Shown here: piece after piece, positions 63,601 through 64,000 of the stretch
Layout: every line of letters begins with the position of its first letter
How positions within the stretch are numbered: the stretch's first letter is position 1
DNA from: MFD01213-c1 sp963704405
GTDB taxonomy: Bacteria; Planctomycetota; Phycisphaerae; Tepidisphaerales; Tepidisphaeraceae
Assembly (NCBI GenBank): GCA_963704405.1
Contig: OY969903.1
Coordinates: forward strand, 1,860,001 to 1,924,000
DNA: 64,000 nt
Direction of reading: 5' to 3'
Notes under the pieces: generated by a model
The model's database searches: none
The model's input: only the letters and a program-made list of their open reading frames with translations
Told to the model about the DNA's origin: nothing
Program-made: the position numbers and the translations under genes

Positions 63601-64000
63601 AACCAGAGCGAATCGGTCTACGACAACAACGGCAACGTCGTGCGGCAGATTCAGGCCGTCACCGTCAACGGAGTCATCACGAAGTACATCGTGACGGTCA
63701 GCAGCTATACCTACGGCAGCGATCCGGGGATGTCCGATGGATTGAACTTTGGCGTCACCAACCTGAACAAGCTCATCGGTCAAACCACTTGGCAGCCGTT
63801 CACGATCATGGCCCCCGATCCCAACGGACTGCGGTATACGCAAGCTCCGGTCACACAGGCGAGTGTGCTGTTAAATAAAGTGTTTGACCCCTCGACTGGC
63901 GAGTCAGCGAGTGATCCGAGTTTGTGGCTGCCGCAATCACAATCAATAACCGGAGCCAACGGTCAAACGCTCACGACGACCTTCGCTGACTATCACGCCG
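54601..64000 (+). CDS. Giant LEPR-XLL / beta-helix / Ig / delta-60 / RHS-like surface protein (partial)
   Basis: An uninterrupted frame from ATG 54601 (GGAG upstream) to the window edge, at least 3133 codons. The N-terminus is basic and has IIETLETRTMLS (33-44), a variant of the planctomycete LEPR-XLL motif. Then come a right-handed beta-helix of STISGNSAxxGGGI-type repeats (about 135-400) and a choice-of-anchor-Q-like end (QTMPLLPGSPALNSG to DIGAFE, about 460-505). Alternating PKD-like and BIG2-like domains follow (about 515-965), then delta-60 repeats with DxxFGxxG (about 1150-1620), fibronectin III-like domains (1630-1720, 1880-1960) and a putative Ig domain (1970-2060). More BIG/PKD repeats run to about 2460, then RHS/YD-type sequence (about 2560 on; TRVYDSMQAG, GDSTWIRYGYDP). 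It is probably secreted and adhesive or toxin-delivering. Confidence 0.88.
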   Translation, partial: MPARMDQWAAGVHHLFKSRRKLAKSQHRLNKAIIETLETRTMLSITVTSSADDGSTGTLRWAIGQANTAGGDQQIHFASSLTNGSGSTIYLGGTPLELNDQTGTLTIDGTLNDRTRIDAQGQSTAFVIAAGSNAVLKELTISDGNGIYMDGVLNGGAITNNGNLAIAQSVISGNSSSYSGGGIYNLGNLSIDESNISNNSTPFFGGGAYNGKNSSASLTINNSTINGNSAAYGGGVYDGNSGSESLTVSNSTINGNSAECGGGIFDGFGEISISNTTISGNTASFGGGIYGGQSTNISITNSTISQNSATDDGGGFHNDGTAIVVDSTVSGNSSEGNSGGIYSYIQLTLIDSTISGNTAQVEGGISASTLTAIDSTISDNSASYGAGGIASGTAVLQGTIVAGNMASDLQGSFSGDYNLIGDGSGGLSSAASSHNLLGTISSPIDPHLGPLAYYGSGNYGLTQTMPLLPGSPALNSGSAFNDADGNPITTDQRGFSRTQGSAPDIGAFEVQTVTVATAAAASPSSVTGTTTNLSVLGAVNDGESGLKYTWATTGTPPAAVTFSANGTHAARNTVATFTKAGTYNFLVTIADQQGFAATSTVSVVVGATATSIQVSPTSSALNENGTQAFAATVRDQFSNVIANPGVSWSIAAGVGTVSSSGMYTAPAGTGSATVRAAIGSLSASATVTVTNATPTIATAAAASPNPALGTTSHLSVLGADDGGESNLTYTWAVLGVPPAAVAFSANGSNAAKNTIATFTAPGTYNLQVTITDQLGSNTTSPLTVNVVSTLASVRVDPILSTLQTGETQQFTATSLDQFGVPLVSQPSITWSITNGGGTINSSGLYTTPAIAGPATVRAAIGAVSGGASVTVTAGDPLTISGPNVAQVNDVVHLHASGGNLSGGSGPIIYIWNVTKDGKTYATGNTADMSFAATTGGSYAATVTAVGDAAGPSRTTQLVTVQASSVETLPIIGSSTIEVGHISGFTFSFGTRFSSAEINTWYTEDDAIFHPGPTFTWILQDANGNVLNRVEGLIGRNPNPDAPPSPPQTLLFNAATTGVYTIQLQIDYEGTQKFQDTKTVTAVPAANNSFTKQAFDDGRGVANGLFLFETATDAVEQPDHSILVVSPGDLERDSIGDPQYPVSIGWTITRLKPNLTPDPTFGENPEVEKAGIVHGDQANILTTIPTPDPLKWDSSPYESKFILPWINITNVHIALQSDGYIIVSGAFINPFEQLHYNDNGGITSDEADNALHYDESGEDSDGGGQTAWIVARYKPTGELDTTFGNNGFSYDDNPNLGFLQSMVIDGKDRILLGGSGYVPIDPPLDPLYGTVLAPPVRSAFAVERLTRDGTLDNSFGDAGTGRAIVPVDSDSHFHSGGGPEFSQIWGTESIESMILQSDGSIIAGGMTNVFASAQQGDLEDNNSDIHAGPDWGGFALIRLTDAGIVDNSFGPNNNGRVIDYISGDLSHNAAIRSLAFNATGQIIAMGFAGDQELINDSGTVPDVFAIARYSSNGILDTSFGTNGFVTSNFTYGNALAYDGIVTQSGDIVMVGQTYSGGLIAAFNSDGIAQPAYDGVGHVIANASALDLPRKVIELQNHDILYVGAGTVGPQFSYDSYYGQAVAVRYHPAELRLGALVATATPAGPINLTWENLGSGQDGFQIRRATSEAGLASDDSLLASVGPDQSVYTDSEVAPNTTYYYRVTAFTTVGALAHIGAETNTAHATTTPIDTNYILSDTVRVPITGDIVSSTLSLKAGVHYLITASGYFAIDDNPDASRRKHGDAYYGRYIPNPEPYSLLGGHVKFGVGISSVIDTSNNVTTLGPNTIPYWGDPSTTEDHRYTISYTPDHDGTIQFAYHDSYYPDNEPGYTLQVDIYHSQAGSPAQLVAAADRASRQINLSWQNTAADATSIVVQRSGPDGFETIATLPPEDEAYVDTSAAFNVTYSYRLYAVNADSQSEYSDEAFAALVNLAPVVQHLDVQPANMDQQFMMSVQASDPDDAIHPLTYALEGAPDGMQIDSLGQISGWTPDIIHYSYGQIVQWTVVVHDFDGGVTRQVFSAAIIPPLSYIPTASVLPHVISQTPTTLTLGVTGNDDSGGDDILYEWQAISRPPLTSPPTFSVNGSHDASQTVVTLNGTGTYSFRVLMGRPGWSFIYPGSSDLPNVQVLQVLTSVVVAPTITTVDPGQTATFAAVALDQFGKRLVTQPTFTWSIAGGTAGGTIDSSGVYTRPASVTGSPSAIINATATVAGVTCLGVADAVVPAVAPTPPTLDEEIQALSFSQVQLTALVTPLPSAPGDLTYTWQVDSALPAGAHMPTFSVNGTSDAKTTIVTFDDRFPLNYDLTLTVRDKLGVATPDTFSIIDQRSFTQIDLTPLLSNVGVAKAKTYTAKAEDNYGRAITPQPSFVWKVDGIVVSGITSGSFTYTAPSAGGTHSIEADATIGGVTETSVAKAIVVPSGPPIMTIVSPGTANSAGAPVINNDTTVSIVSDNPDGDPAPWQLWLVSSAGSKSLLSSGDSSAGTAPSNGAEVATLHPSLLANGSYTLQLTLPDGTVQDSKYISVETQLKLGSLNLPFTDLQVDAAGGTPITVTRVYDSMQAGVSGDFGPGWRLDMSDSTLRTTVTPAIGKSQNNSGMRMGDIVYITTPGGGEQAFQFLPQQDSIDPTNPLAALLQNVISYKPQFVAVDGSLSKLDVAMSYTDNLGTTIPIELEQIDGVFYDAASGDAYNPASSSHPLGSTGPIFGNTYTVTSRTDKSEYEINAATGDLIEAKDAQGNLTGTSGPGGASVAFHRDSSSRIDGVKQSGDSTWIRYGYDPASGDLIGTIDRATGPSGQELKTTYSYANLLVTPYNGAGTVYAVLSSSDGKVWDTTTNTFVTINNANWSHYAVPMTGVGTWMDGTEWYSGAVPGAIPSGTVLNVSYRLRSGSAAASTDTQVDSESNRWTAQQSHYLSGIEDPRGVRSLAAQYDPSGNGQLTQLSDATGQSAPVSNGGVVGKSKVVTDLSGNQSESVYDNNGNVVRQIQAVTVNGVITKYIVTVSSYTYGSDPGMSDGLNFGVTNLNKLIGQTTWQPFTIMAPDPNGLRYTQAPVTQASVLLNKVFDPSTGESASDPSLWLPQSQSITGANGQTLTTTFADYHA

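Overview
The window most likely comes from a planctomycete, probably of the class Phycisphaerae. The evidence is a PEP-CTERM exported protein, an ECF sigma factor paired with a Ser/Thr kinase, a giant surface protein opening with a LEPR-XLL-like motif, a TIGR03032-family protein, a tRNA gene without an encoded CCA, and several exported glycoside hydrolases. No rRNA is present, so placement rests on gene content only.

Region 1 (1-6.7 kb, minus strand) is a type IV pilus assembly operon in the order pilM-pilN-pilO-pilP-like-pilB-pilT-pilC, with pilC running off the left edge. Region 2 (7-18 kb) is ordinary chromosome: GH29 alpha-L-fucosidase, a membrane glycosyltransferase, a DnaJ/CbpA chaperone, GH42 beta-galactosidase with a PAP2 phosphatase, DAHP synthase and a GH27 alpha-galactosidase. 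DAHP synthase is preceded by what looks like a complete transcription attenuator: promoter, short peptide rich in Phe/Tyr/Trp codons, mutually exclusive antiterminator and terminator.

Region 3 (18-41.7 kb) is accessory. It holds a decayed IS4-type transposase ending in a perfect 38-bp palindrome, an initiator tRNA-Met, two large hybrid sensor kinases around a stand-alone MEDS protein, and a tyrosine recombinase. Next come an intact IS701 element, IS630 and ISKra4-type transposases, and then a cassette of pseudopilin, ECF sigma factor, kinase-FGE fusion, unknown beta-rich protein and LuxR regulator, divergent from a PEP-CTERM protein. It ends at a tRNA-Pro 3' fragment overlapped by the last codons of a broken serine recombinase, which looks like an integration scar.

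Region 4 (42-52.6 kb) is a nitrate assimilation locus. A minus-strand operon encodes an NrtA/NasS-like nitrate-binding protein, NarK transporter, siroheme nitrite reductase, an Fe-S/FAD/NAD(P)H reductase and molybdenum nitrate reductase. A divergent LysR regulator and, downstream, MobA (Mo cofactor) flank it. Nitrate would enter through NarK, be reduced by NasA and then NirA, with electrons probably supplied by the reductase.

Region 5 (53-64 kb) holds a TIGR03032-family protein and the first 3133 codons of a giant LEPR-XLL/beta-helix/Ig/delta-60/RHS-like surface protein that is still open at the right edge.

A recurring oddity is single-base frameshifts in otherwise well conserved genes (pilM, pilN, pilP-like, fucosidase, nasA, reductase, luxR), several in or beside short homopolymers. 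They may be assembly errors. However, the 4.2-kb kinase and the 9.4-kb giant ORF are intact, so the lesions are not evenly spread.
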